Below, one piece after another: positions 10,340-19,456 of a stretch of DNA of 27,033 bases. How positions within the stretch are numbered: the stretch's first letter is position 1; each line of letters starts with the position of its first letter. Made by a program: the position numbers and the translations under genes. The notes under the pieces are model-generated. The model was not told the origin of the DNA. It saw only the letters and a list, made by a program, of their open reading frames with translations, and did no database searches. The DNA is from Entrophospora sp. SA101 (Eukaryota; Glomeromycota; Glomeromycetes; Entrophosporales; Entrophosporaceae). The DNA lies in NCBI GenBank assembly GCA_958430865.1, contig CAUDNR010001335.1, forward strand, positions 54,962 to 81,994, given 5' to 3'.

Positions 10340-11000
10340 CTAAATACATCACAAAATGTTGCCAATCTTTAAATGCTGATACTTTACTAAATATGGGCAG
10401 ACATGAAAAATAATGTAATAGAATGTTTTTGAGTTATTTAGTAAAAAAAAAGTTATAATGGTAATTTTACTATGATTGACTCGGTCTAAAGACCTCCTCC
10501 TATTGCTGCACCATGTGCTCAACTTTCAAAAATTGCAATTTTGTGATTTGTTCAAAAATGCAATAAAACTTTTCAAAAAAGGTCTTCACGTGATTTTGAT
10601 TAAAAAATTATTTTACTGCTTGCCAAATTTAGATATGATTGTTGATTATTGGTCTAAATTTAGTAACGATGATCGAAAATTAGTCTAAGTTTAGCAATGA
10701 TCCTAGTGCTCAAATTCCTCATGAGCATAGTAAAGTACATGTTTTAAAAAAGAATAGAACTCTACAATAAATAATTTTTTTGAGAAAATCTCTCTATCAC
10801 ATTAAAATTAAAGACCTATTCTATCAACTAATAGAGCTATTTTTTTTAAAATGTAGGACAGAAAATGACTTCTATACTTTTAAAATTTGCACAAAGTTTG
10901 GGATGCCTTTAGACCAAGCCAAATATATGTTATTTGAAATTTCGGCAATTATTTATATATTAATATCTAAACTGCAATTTACTGATTTACCGATTATTCA
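10340..11000. repeat. Dispersed repeat, copy 1, with a 455-bp extra segment
   Basis: Blocks here match 21590-21828 in the same orientation. Shared pieces include TTGCCAATCTTTAAATGCTGA/TTGCAATCTTTAAATTCTGA, GACATGAAAAATAATGTAAT, GAGTTATTTAGTAAAAAA and AGTTATAATGG, then TATGTTATTTGAAATTTC. In this copy the last two blocks are separated by 10475-10929, bounded by TATG on each side; in the other copy they are adjacent. The extra segment carries short open frames with no recognisable product. The family looks like a decayed transposon. Confidence 0.6.
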
Positions 11001-11055
11001 TTCACGTAGCAAAGTCGCAGATCTCTTACAAATTTTATACATATTGAGTTTATAA

Positions 11056-12322
11056 AACAAGATCGACATAAAAATCGGCAAGTGGCGCAGCACGTGATGT
11101 TTTTAGATGATTTGCATCATATGTTCTTGCATAATTTTGAAAATTCTATGTAATCAATAATATAAGACATTAGATTTCTTACGCTACAAAGAATTAAGCC
11201 TCAAAGTTGCACAAGCTCGCAATGTTAATCTAGGCCCTCGGATAATTCTAATTGAAGTGGTAGGTCCTTAAACGGGTAAAGAAAACTCTAATTTTATATA
11301 TTTATATAATAATAATAAGAAAAATTATCATTACCCATTTAAGGAAATCAGAATGGGAAAATTGCTTGCGTAACAATTTTTTAATAGTTGCGTAACAATT
11401 TCTTTAATCGTTAAGATCATAAAATAAATAAATTTTGTGTAAAATTCTGCCAACCACGAAAAATTGGCATCGTAGCGCAGAAAACTCTGCGATCAAATAA
11501 TCTTTCCGGAAGGTAAATTTTAATTTTTTATTTAAGAAACCTATCAAATATTTACTAGAAAAATTTAAAGAAAATCTGTACTATTTCCAAAGATTTCAAT
11601 TGGTTGTTTTCAGGTAATTGATGTCGTTAAATCATATTAATATTATTTGATTGTTTTTCTTCATCGATAAATACGTTCTATTACTATCATCATTTACAAT
11701 CTTGTCACAGTGGACTATTATTAAATTCTTGTCATAACAGGATTTTATGTGTCCCGTTTATCCGCTGTGACAAGGTTTTGATTGTAGGTCAAAAAAGGAT
11801 AGTCTTTTGGTAGCTGAATGACGCCGATCCGATGCATATACTAGTTTTCGGCCAGTAGTGTAGAAAATAGTCAAGTATCTAATATTGAATACTTGAACGG
11901 AGATAACAATAACTTATTTCTTTGCCCAGTTTATTAACAGGTAATTTAATAAACAAAAAGTTTTTTAATTTGGTTAACTCAAATGAGCACTTGGCCAAAC
12001 TGGCTAAACTCATATGTTAAGTCAAGTTTTAGTCAAAAAAATTATTACTAAATTGGGATTTAACCCCTTTACGCTTTGCCAGCTCTGGTGTATATACAAT
12101 TTTATTTTATTTTATTAATTATTTTAAAAAAAAATTTTCTATGGGAAGGTAAGGAGAGTTATAAAAGTTTTTTTTAAAAAAAATAATAAAATAGTATAAG
12201 AATCAAAAATTAAAGTTTGTAAAATAAAAATGAAAGAATTTCGACGAAAACATGACAAACAATCCATCATTATTTGGAATATTATTATTGTTATTATCAT
12301 TAAAAGAAAAAAATCATTTATT
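11056..12322. other. Spacer with small hairpins, 3' flank of the SDR gene
   Basis: No gene is supported. Small structures seen are a CGCAG...CTGCG hairpin near 11476-11492 and the inverted pair listed separately at 11701-11774. The right end must contain the 3' UTR of the minus-strand dehydrogenase that stops at 12323. Confidence 0.45.
11701..11774. repeat. Short inverted repeat CTTGTCACAG(T/C)GGA
   Basis: CTTGTCACAGTGGA at 11701-11714 is mirrored by TCCGCTGTGACAAG at 11761-11774, with one mismatch over 14 bp. The loop contains a third partial copy (CTTGTCATAACAGG near 11728). This could be a compact solo element or a hairpin; no target duplication is evident. Confidence 0.5.
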
Positions 12323-13463
12323 TTAATTTGTCATTGAGGTATGAGATAAATGATCGGCAGATGGACCCTCTTCCAATTCCCTTACTTCCTTTGGCCAAAC
12401 ACCAAACAATCTAATAAAACTACCCCAAGCCAAATCAAGTACCCATCTGGGTAGAAAATTATGCATGAAAATTTGCAATTTGGCAACAGTTCCAACGACA
12501 TAACGATCATTAGGAAATCCAACTTCAATAGCATCGACAATAGTTCTTACAATATCTTTATTGGCATCGTTGTGAGTGGAAGGAAGTTTTTGCCAAAATT
12601 CAAGAGCTTTTTGAATGTAGTCTTCACCATAAAGAGTAAGTGTTTGTTTAGTGAGCTCGGGAGAAGAAAAGAAGTTTTTAGAGATATCCATAAGATCAGA
12701 ATTTGATGATCTACTCGATGTCGTCAAAGGAACAGATTCAATCATCGAAATATGAATTTTCCATGGTAATAATTCAACTCTGATAGTATCAAGCATAGCT
12801 TCTAAAGCATGTTTAGACGCACTATAAGCTCCATAAAATGGTATAGTAGTTCTACCCAATATTGAAGTCATCATAATAATGCGTGGTGAAATATCTTGTT
12901 CCTTTTGTGGTTTTCTTAGATTATATTTAATATTTTGCCTTAGATATGGTAATAAAGTTTTAACTATTTTAATCGGTCCCATAAAATTCATTTCCATTGT
13001 TCTTAAGATTTGATCATTAGAAGTGAACTCAAAAGCAAAGCCCTCATTACAGCTTGCATTATTAACTAATGCAAATAAACCTTTACCCTTTGTTTCATGT
13101 TCCACCATTCTAGCACATTGTTGAAGAGATGTATCTTTCGTTATATCAAGTAAAAAAGGTCGGAAATTTGGTGCAGAAATATTAGCAATAAATTCTTTGA
13201 AAGCTGCTTCTGTCTGACATCCTATATAATTTATAAAATTTGTAAGTTTTATTTTTTTTTTTTTTTTATTTTTTTTTTTGAAAAGAAAAAAAAATGGAAA
13301 GAATATATTTACCAACAAATACATAATAGCCCCTTTTATGTAAAGCTTTTGCGAGCCAATTACCAACAATAGAATCACATCCAGTAATAAGTACATAACG
13401 ATCTGAAAATCCTTTATTTGGAGTTATATCAAAAAAACTACCAATATATGAAAGAAGCCCCAT
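12323..13463 (-). CDS. Short-chain dehydrogenase/reductase, retinol/steroid (SDR9C-like) type
   Basis: Classical SDR proteins oxidise or reduce alcohols and carbonyls with NAD(P). Two exons on the minus strand, 13463-13313 and 13221-12323, with a 91-bp GT/AG phase-1 intron, give 349 aa. The nucleotide-binding motif TGCDSIVG lies at 27-34, NNA at 104-106, the conserved Asn in MNFMG at 129, catalytic Ser170 in MTSILG, and YSASK with Tyr183 and Lys187. TGCDS, the following AKALHKRGYYVFVGC and the VNNA region resemble the retinol dehydrogenase/17-beta-HSD6/BDH1 group. The middle glycine of TGxxxGxG is Ile32, which is unusual. The C-terminal region (about 300-335) is hydrophobic and aromatic and may bind membranes. 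The intron is rich in T runs, so reading through it makes an artificial longer start. The substrate cannot be told from sequence. Confidence 0.88.
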
Positions 13464-13960
13464 TTATAATGAAAGGTTTTAAAAAATTAAATTTTATATT
13501 GGTATCTTCGTTAGAAAAAAAGGCACACGTTAAAAATAAAATAATCGAGTAGGTGATGGCGGTGTTATATTATTATTGCTTTGTTAATAATCTAACAATT
13601 TATTTATAAATATAATTAGTTTCTTATTGTTGGGAATATTATTATTTATTTATAATTAAATATAAATTATTCGACTAACCTTTATGATCGTAATAATTAA
13701 TGAGAAATAGAGTAACGAATGATTATAATAGACATGAAAACAATAGATAATGTAAAAGAAAAAAAGGGAAAAAATGAAGAATTTTTTAAAAAAAGTATCT
13801 CATTGATGGATGATTTATTTATATATTTTGAATTCAAATTTTTTTTGGCATGTGAAAAGGTTGATTATTTATTTGTTAAAAAGAGAAAAACATTTGTTGT
13901 ATTACTATTTACTATATACTATATACAAAAAAAGAATTAATATTAAATGGATTTGTTTAC
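13464..13960. other. 5' flank of the SDR gene
   Basis: AT-rich upstream region of the minus-strand dehydrogenase. Short plus-strand frames between 13719 and 14067 are low-complexity and lack any motif, so I do not call a gene. No clear TATA or CCAAT element stands out. Confidence 0.4.
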
Positions 13961-14472
13961 TTTTCAGGGCCAGAAATAAGTTAGATCATCATAAGCGGGT
14001 CCAGGAAAATTCTGATGATCATCGTGACGATCGTTTATGCAAATGGAATCTGGATGCTCAAATCTAATCAATAGATTTCCTCATAGAACTGACTATGTCA
14101 AGCAAGTTTCTAAGAAAATTAGGTGCAGACCATAATGCAAGAACGCTCGATGATCACTATCACCAGTTTATCACCAGTCTCTTCGAAAATTAGCATTAAG
14201 GCATAAAAGAAGTCATGTGACATCAGTGCAGTATTGTGATGACGAGCCAGTTACTTGAATGACGACAAAATCATTGCTTTGTATCAGTAGGAAATAGTAA
14301 TATTCAGTCATCATATGTGATTAGCTTACTAAGCAGTAAGTTCTGATCTAAAGATTCGACGTGCGATCTTCTCAATCTCATCTTGTTTTTCCTCGGGTTT
14401 TCACTAAGATCTTGTATAGAACCATGCTCGACAACGGGAGGATCAAGCTGAATGTTTGGAAGCGGTTCAGCT
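13961..14472 (-). pseudogene. Coding-like block beside the hAT element, product unknown
   Basis: This stretch is richer in GC than its surroundings. On the minus strand, from the hAT boundary at 14472 downward, a frame reads AEPLPNIQLDPPVVEHGSI then QDLSE. After a one-base slip near 14400 another frame reads KPEEKQDEIEKIARRIFRSE then LTA and a stop at 14331-14329. On the far side of the element (15573-15650, minus) a frame after an AG reads ESLLYRITYCAYLAGKGAF, and joining the two across the element keeps the frame. This suggests a decayed gene split by the insertion. I do not recognise the protein. Plus-strand fragments such as FPHRTDYVKQVSKKI (around 14080) also look coding-like, so the strand is uncertain below 14320. 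Confidence 0.3.
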
Positions 14473-15572
14473 TAGTGATGTCCACTGTAACTGTGCAAGC
14501 TACTTAAACACTTTCGGTAAAATTTCGGTTTCGGTTCAAAAACCGAAAGTCAAAATCTCAATTGTATATTAATTAATATAGTTCGATTTTTTTAAAAAAT
14601 AGATAATTAATTATTGTACAGATTATATGTATAAAATCTAAGAAAATTTGCTTGACCGCCGCCGACAATGGTACATATATTAATAATGTAAAAGAAGTTC
14701 CATGAGAGGAATTATTTTCATCTTATGTGGCAGTTATTTGATGAAGTTAATTATTTAATTATATTATATTTGAATATTTGAATAGGTTTTGCATAATTAC
14801 GTATTTTTAGAATCAAATTAGAAATTCGTGAATTATTGGACGACCTTCTTTCAAATGTTTGGATACACTTTGTGAAGGAAGTGAGGTTAAAAATAGCAAA
14901 GGACATTATTCTGTAAGGTGTTGCTATTGTAGGTTATCCATGGAATTTGAAAACATCTGGGAAAAGAATGTGGTGGTTGTAATAGAGAAATTTGTAAATA
15001 CTCGATTAAATTTCTTCTAGTAAACAAGAAAATTAGGTTTGCACAATACTAACCAAGAAAGGAATGATAATATTAATAGAGCATTAATCGAGGCATTTGT
15101 AATATGTAGTATACCTTTTAATATTATATTTTATTGAGTTACTTTGGACAACTTAGTCCTGCCTACACACCATCTAATAGAAAAGTGCTTTCAGAAAAAG
15201 TTTTTGATACAGAAGTGGCTAGTATTAATACCAAAATTAACCTGCAACTTGTGGAGATACAATGATTATGGATGTTGTGAAAATATAACAAATGATTATG
15301 AAACAAATGATATAAGTGATGGTCATGATGAAAACCAAAATGAAAAGAAACCAGTTAATAACAAGATTAATAAGGAAAGGTTGTTTGGGAAAAAAAGGTT
15401 CGAATTTAGAAAAAAACAGATTTTTTGGTAATGTTTTGATAGTTGATTGAGAGAAGAATTAAGCTAGTTTGACTTTTGGTTTAGGTTTCAAACTTGCGAA
15501 TGTTCGAAAGTACTTTCAAGTACACTTTCGGTTTCGATACTACTGAAAAAGAAGATTCGGTGGACATCCCTA
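14473..15572. mobile_element. Degenerate hAT-like element of about 1.1 kb
   Basis: The left end TAGTGATGTCCACTG (from 14473) is answered in inverted orientation by GGTGGACATCCCTA (to 15572). Inside each end lies a pair of CTTTCGGT/TTTCGGTTTCG motifs, in the left subterminal region (14510-14545) and again at 15527-15535. Termini beginning YAG with subterminal short repeats are typical of hAT elements. The interior holds hAT transposase debris. I could not find the expected 8-bp target duplication (GTTCAGCT on the left, ATCATTAC on the right), so either the ends have rearranged or the flanks have mutated. Confidence 0.55.
14826..15430 (+). pseudogene. hAT transposase fragment (BED finger and following region)
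   Basis: Frames broken by shifts and stops read LDDLLSNVWIHFVKE, then KGHYSVRCCYCRLSMEFENI in another frame (a CxxC pair as in a BED finger), then LGLHNTNQERNDNINRALIE, AFVICSIPFNII, and LSPAYTPSNRKVLSEKVFDT followed by EVASINTKINLQL. The order BED finger, then the AF..C.IPF and YxPPSRxxLS-like blocks, is that of hAT transposases abundant in mycorrhizal fungi. Then a shift leads to an acidic and basic tail (DGHDENQNEKK...FGKKRFEFRKKQIFW) ending near 15430. The RNase-H-like catalytic core is missing, so the copy is an internal deletion and cannot be active. Family assignment is from remembered motif order. Confidence 0.55.
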
Positions 15573-15874
15573 ATCATTACCATCATCATGAACGCTCCTT
15601 TACCAGCTAGATAGGCACAATATGTGATTCTATATAGCAACGATTCGCTGTTTAAATATTAATTAAACTTAATCATATATTCTCTGATCTGACCAATATT
15701 AATATGGACAAATTAATTACAATTCATTATTCCTTGTTAGCCAAACTTATTATCAGCAGACCAAAATAAAACTTAATCTTTTAAATATATTGTAATACAA
15801 GCACCGGTATCCCAATGGGTGATGATTAAAACTTTTATTTATGCATTTAACAAATTTGTTGATTTGCATACTAG

Positions 15875-16087
15875 AGTCCTTCTCCTCCAGCGACACATCC
15901 ATCAATCCCCAACACATAGTCACGCACAATCCATAACCAAACTCTGTCTGTTGGACCACAGCAACAATATCAGAGCCAACAGCAACATAACCAGAATCAA
16001 CGAAAACTCAAGAAACAGGCCACGAGACAATATGATTTATAGATCAAAAGGGAGGAAGAGTAGATTGATCGTATGCCTGAAATTTAA
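15875..16087 (+). pseudogene. Gln-rich coding-like fragment with three TAG stops
   Basis: After an AG at 15873-15874 one frame reads SPSPPATHPSIPNT, a TAG (15917), SRTIHNQTLSVGPQQQYQSQ then QQHNQNQRKLKKQATRQYDL, a TAG (16040), IKREEE, a TAG (16061), IDRMPEI and TAA (16085). Composition (Pro/Ser then Gln/Asn then charged) is that of a real protein region, possibly of a transcription factor. All three stops would be CAG if a single C-to-T change were undone. The overlapping open frame starting at 15819 lacks such character and is probably a shadow. No family is recognised. Confidence 0.3.
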
Positions 16088-16738
16088 GCGAAAAAAATTT
16101 CATGTTACAAAAAATAACGATTTTTAATAATAGTGATTGCGCTAAATGGATATTTAAAAATCAATTATTATCGTTTTAATATTTGATTGTCAATATAAAT
16201 AAATTTACAATTAAGTATATAACGTTAGGCGTTTGATGGTCCTAACAGTGTGTTATATGTATATACTACTTACTATTATAATTAATAATAATAAAAGATT
16301 CTCAAGTATCTTAATTGTGATTCAAAAATATTAACAATATTAATATACCTGATATTTTTGTCGGCAGCTTAGCGTGTCGTGTGATTATATGTCTCTGTGT
16401 TGATATTGGTTTTTTTCAACAAGTAATTAATTGACAAATTATTTTAACTTTTACTAAATTTATAAAAAAAATTTTTAAGTTTGTTGATCGTTCGTCTCAA
16501 CGAATTATTTGTGCTATTCAACGAAGGTTCGACTATATATTTATTTTATATTTTACAAAATCACCAATTGACTGGTGAAATTAATAATAAATTGGTCGCA
16601 TAACAGTGATGTTAAGAAATTTTAGATGAAAGAAGATGAAAAATTGACAAGTTCAAGCAAGATTATCAATCAATTGATGAACATTTAGACGTGTGAAATT
16701 GAAATTGGCCAATCAAATATGATACATATATTTTTCAG
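16088..16738. other. Spacer with small hairpins
   Basis: No gene is supported. Visible small inverted pairs are GTTAGG/CCTAAC at 16225-16247 and CACCA/TGGTG near 16562-16577. The rest is plain AT-rich sequence. Confidence 0.4.
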
Positions 16739-16853
16739 ACAAAGGATTTACCATATAAAGCTACAAAATCTTATTATATTTGGATCAAAATAAATTGGCC
16801 CTACTACAATCACTACCAGCAGCAACTATAACAATATACATTACAGAAGAAAG
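16739..16853 (+). pseudogene. Possible isolated exon fragment
   Basis: A TTTTTCAG acceptor ending at 16738 and a GTTAGT donor at 16854 bound a frame reading TKDLPYKATKSYYIWIKINW then PYYNHYQQQL, a TAA (16829-16831), and QYTLQKK. The stop would be CAA without a C-to-T change, like the stops in the Q-rich fragment about 700 bp upstream, so both may belong to one decayed gene. Weak evidence; no family is recognised. Confidence 0.2.
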
Positions 16854-16979
16854 GTTAGTAATTCAGACCTATATATTACCATTACTGGTAATAATATTGG
16901 CGTAATATCATCAAACATACAAGCCAGTTCAATTATTTATTAGGATCATATAGTTCTTGTGGTGATTCTGAATAAATAA

Positions 16980-17060
16980 AAATTTTTAATAAATAATAAA
17001 CAATAAATAATAAATAATAAATAATAAATAAAAAAAATAATAAATAAAAAATAAAAAATG
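16980..17060. repeat. AATA/TAA microsatellite
   Basis: An impure run of AATA and AAT units, immediately beyond the stop codon of the SWF1-like gene (17101, minus). It therefore lies in the gene's 3' flank or UTR, and on the minus strand it reads as T-rich. Confidence 0.6.
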
Positions 17061-17100
17061 CTACACAACATATAATTTAATATTATTATCTAATTAATTA

Positions 17101-18318
17101 TTATTCTAATGCAGGAGGAAACAAGATTTCAGAAATGTTTCCGAAAAGTCCTTTATCATAAATATTTTTAATTTCTTTTAATGATTTTATTGGTCTTCCT
17201 ATAACTCTCTTATTGTTGTCACTATTATTATTATAGTTAACATCCTGATTATTTACTTTTTCATTGCCATGTTGATTACTGCTTCCACTTTTACTATTTA
17301 AAGGTATTATTGAATCTGGTATATTTACATCATTACCATTATTATTACTATTGTTATTATTACCGTTTACATTTTTACTATTTTTACTATCAGTGGATAC
17401 TTGACGTTTCTTGATATTTGGCTGAATCCAGTAAATAGACATAGCAGTAGTTCTTCTTCCAAAAAACTTTTCTTCTTTCTTATTATTATCATCGTCATCG
17501 TTATTATTTTTTCCGGCATTATTTCTTTTTGCTTTCTTTTTATTTTTAGAATTATTATTATTATTCATTGATGTCTTCCCATCATCATCGTTATTATATG
17601 ACAATGATATTGATGATGGTAACATGTTGTTTTGTTTATTTTTAGGGGTTTTTCCATCATAAACCCATAATTCATCATTAGAAATTATTTCATCTAAATC
17701 TTCCCATTTAAAAGCTTCATTTGAAGTTGTACCACAATAAATCAAATAGAATTGATAAAAAAGAAAAAACGTTATTACAAATCCTACTAACAATGCAAAG
17801 ATTCCAAGTGCGCCCAACAATATTTCTTGATGAATTAAAAACTGTGTAGCAAAAAAATAATTTAATATAATAAATGAAATGTTAAAATATTAAATATTAA
17901 AATAATGAATTCTATTATATTCAATAATCATTTATTACCAAAGCTCCTTGATAAATACTAAGCGGAGTTTTTACACCAGTTTGTATATTTGTAGTGTAAG
18001 CATATTGTAGATTCATTTTTTTAGCAAATCCCAAGAATATGTTAAATATAATATATGTGCCATAAAAGCATATCTGAATTATTGAATAAAGAAATAATAA
18101 AAAGTAACGATAATTGTCTAATCCAACACAATTATTAATCCATGCACCTAATAAAATAATATTAGTATTATATAGTTTGATATATTTTGTTTGTAATTTG
18201 TATTGATTTCACCACTTACAATGATGATCTAATTTTGCTACACACATTTTACATAACGAACAATGTTTTGATCTTGCTGGTCTTTCCATAAATAGTAATA
18301 ATAATAAAATTGTTAAAA

Positions 18319-18383
<65 letters not shown>

Positions 18384-19364
18384 GATTATTATAAGATTAA
18401 TTCTTACTTTTGTATTAGACAAGTTTTACAGATTTTTGGTTCGAATAGTAAAAAATCATAATCAAACATTTCACAAGCTTTTGAAACATTTTTTCTAGTA
18501 ATTTTTCCTGGATCACTATAACATGCTATATAAAATGTTAAATACGTAAATATTATTACTATTGGAATGAGCAATCTAAATAATGTAAATAATATGAATC
18601 GTAAGTATACTTATATGAAAGGTAAATAATTAGATTCATCGTAAATAAATAATAACATTTATTAAAACAATAGTTTTTTGCTCACGTGTGTAATTTAGAA
18701 ATATATGGTCCAGGAATATGATCCCATCCAACTTGATAAAATACCCAAATGGATCCTGATAATAAAAATAAATAAAAGAGCTAAATAATGATCAATGATA
18801 TTACAATTAGTATTAATCAAATAAATACTCGCACTTTCATTTTTCAATATTAAATCATCATGAGATTACTTGTAAAGTTGGATTTTTTTCCTCTGCACAA
18901 TAATTATAAGCATAATCAAAGATTCTTGGCATGCTATTCCCACAAGTTTTTCTTGTTAAAATCCTTAAATTAAAAAAGAAGATATGTTAATTCAAGTCAT
19001 ATTATGAGAAAGAAAACCATTGTAAAAATAATTACCATATCCATTCAATTAATGTTACTGTTAGAAAATTATATAATTTTCCAATTGGACCATTTCTGAA
19101 AAGTTGACAATAATTCAGATCTATTTATGCGTGTATATATATATATATATACACACATTGATAATTATAGTATTATTATTATTATTCACCTGAATCTTGA
19201 AGACGGTCCTAATAATAGGACAAAAACAAAGAAACATATGATGCCCAAATAAATTGCTAAGCCTATTAATAAATCCTAATTTTTTGGAGAATAAAACATG
19301 TATAATTTTAATATCTACTTATATTTGTTTTTTATTTTTTTTGCCATTTAATTTAATTTACCAT
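17101..19364 (-). CDS. SWF1: DHHC-type protein S-palmitoyltransferase, SWF1/ZDHHC4-like
   Basis: DHHC enzymes attach palmitate to cysteines next to membranes; yeast Swf1 acts in the ER on SNAREs and similar proteins. Nine exons on the minus strand: 19364-19362, 19275-19190, 19095-19036, 18963-18870, 18780-18686, 18575-18408, 18281-18220, 18147-17939 and 17841-17101. All junctions are GT/AG and in phase, giving 505 aa. Membrane helices lie at about 4-25, 82-100, 114-131, 203-225 and 268-294. DPG is at 134-136. The Cys-rich domain reads [18 protein letters not shown] then [19 protein letters not shown], with DHHC at 187-190. The TTxE-type motif is TSNE at 298-301, followed by AFKW. The tail (about 310-430) is Asn/Lys/Asp-rich. 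HC-A-W instead of HC-P-W fits the Swf1/ZDHHC4 group. The first exon is only the ATG (ACC context); that start is inferred. Confidence 0.87.
18321..18382. repeat. (ATT)n microsatellite inside intron 6 of the SWF1-like gene
   Basis: About twenty uninterrupted ATT units on the plus strand (AAT on the transcript strand). They fill the middle of the 126-bp intron 18407-18282, about 40 bases before the acceptor. The plus-strand open frame of poly-Ile here is an artefact of the repeat. Confidence 0.9.
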
Positions 19365-19456
19365 GGTAATTTTATTATCAAATCGCTAAAACGCTCATGT
19401 AACATCAATTTATTCTATGATTTATTTATTTCACTTATTATTATTATTATAATAAT
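19365..19456. promoter_or_regulatory. 92-bp divergent promoter between SWF1-like and CWF19-like genes
   Basis: The inferred SWF1-like ATG (19364, minus) and the CWF19-like ATG (19457, plus) lie head to head with 92 bases between them. The interval holds TTATTATTATTATAATAATA just before the plus-strand ATG and no strong CCAAT or TATA motif. Both 5' UTRs must be very short, or transcripts must overlap. It probably works as one bidirectional promoter. Confidence 0.5.

Noticed and set aside
10476..11055. Two plus-strand open frames of 70 and 91 codons
   Set aside because: They lie in or across the extra segment of the dispersed repeat, the second lacks an ATG start, and neither shows a domain.
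13222..13396. Longer N-terminus for the dehydrogenase by reading through 13222-13312
   Set aside because: That stretch is a 91-bp GT/AG intron. Removing it joins the TGCDS-containing exon in frame, as the SDR fold requires.
18310..18498. Plus-strand frame with a run of Ile
   Set aside because: It is the ATT microsatellite and lies antisense to intron 6 and exon 6 of the SWF1-like gene.
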